From assembly GCF_012033695.1 (NCBI RefSeq), contig NZ_JAAVJI010000009.1:124001-188000 (forward strand): DNA of 64,000 bases. The letters are read 5' to 3'. Numbering within the stretch: the first letter of the stretch is position 1; each line of letters starts with the position of its first letter. The stretch is from Pseudomonas quercus. GTDB taxonomy: Bacteria; Pseudomonadota; Gammaproteobacteria; Pseudomonadales; Pseudomonadaceae. Below are positions 63,963-64,000 of the stretch, piece by piece. The notes beneath the pieces were generated by a model. That model ran no database searches, had not been told where the DNA came from, and saw only the letters and a list, made by a program, of their open reading frames with translations. Made by a program: the position numbers and the translations under genes.

Positions 63963-64000
63963 GGGAACTTACCTTTTATTGGAGAAGTGTCCCTAGCTGT

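Noticed and set aside
1..64000. CRISPR array, prophage, tRNA or integrase
   Set aside because: No regularly spaced repeats, phage structural genes, cloverleaf sequences or integrase were seen.

Overview
The window is a chromosomal segment of a Pseudomonas-like gammaproteobacterium. The evidence is gene content: chemosensory genes, several chemoreceptors, the FhpR/NorR-flavohemoglobin pair, glutathione-independent formaldehyde dehydrogenase, an AlgE-type mannuronan C5-epimerase and, at the right edge, a sigma factor that reads as HrpL of plant-associated Pseudomonas. No rRNA, tRNA, CRISPR array or complete insertion sequence was seen.

Layout. (1) 1-13.7 kb, signalling: the end of a bacteriophytochrome histidine kinase, a complete chemosensory operon (mcp-cheY-STAS-cheA-mcp-cheW-cheR-cheB), a GGDEF/EAL protein, a 42-residue DUF2256 protein that is easily missed, and a third chemoreceptor. 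(2) 13.7-28 kb, accessory metabolic island: IS30 and IS3 remnants on the left; an EthD-like protein, two alpha/beta-hydrolase-fold proteins, two MFS transporters and two LysR regulators; a tight seven-gene operon (dicarboxylate-type permease, CMD-like, SDR, Tat-exported amidohydrolase, SMP-30 lactonase, orphan ModA-like binding protein, hydrolase-fold protein) ending in a strong terminator; and a frameshifted MFS pseudogene on the right. (3) 28-34.3 kb: an OmpR/EnvZ-type two-component system, two small unknown proteins, the extracellular epimerase and a lone receiver. A promoter-like element of about 60 bp occurs both before the response regulator and between the epimerase and a divergent secreted protein. 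(4) 34.5-64 kb: chemoreceptors, a hybrid kinase, transporters, a TetR-controlled NmrA/epoxide hydrolase pair and a NO-detoxification locus, into which candidate type III secretion genes are scattered.

The most interesting signal is in part 4. Three loci are preceded by full-consensus hrp boxes (GGAACC-N15/16-CCACNNA) on the correct strand at 37472-37499, 44815-44843 and 55800-55827, and hrpL itself lies at 63417-63962. The genes they drive (36027-37439 with 34527-35921 behind it, 44209-44700 and 54605-55762) have Ser/Thr/Pro-rich N-termini typical of type III secreted proteins, and I cannot assign any of them to a known effector. One carries two tandem repeats of about 56 residues. One has recurring amphipathic Gly-Phe repeats like a pore or translocator protein. 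One is a small Gly-rich protein without cysteine. Two of the loci sit directly 3' of chemoreceptor genes, and a third sits beside an SDR pseudogene. Together they look like a dispersed HrpL regulon with candidate new effectors or helpers; the main hrp/hrc cluster probably lies beyond the right edge.
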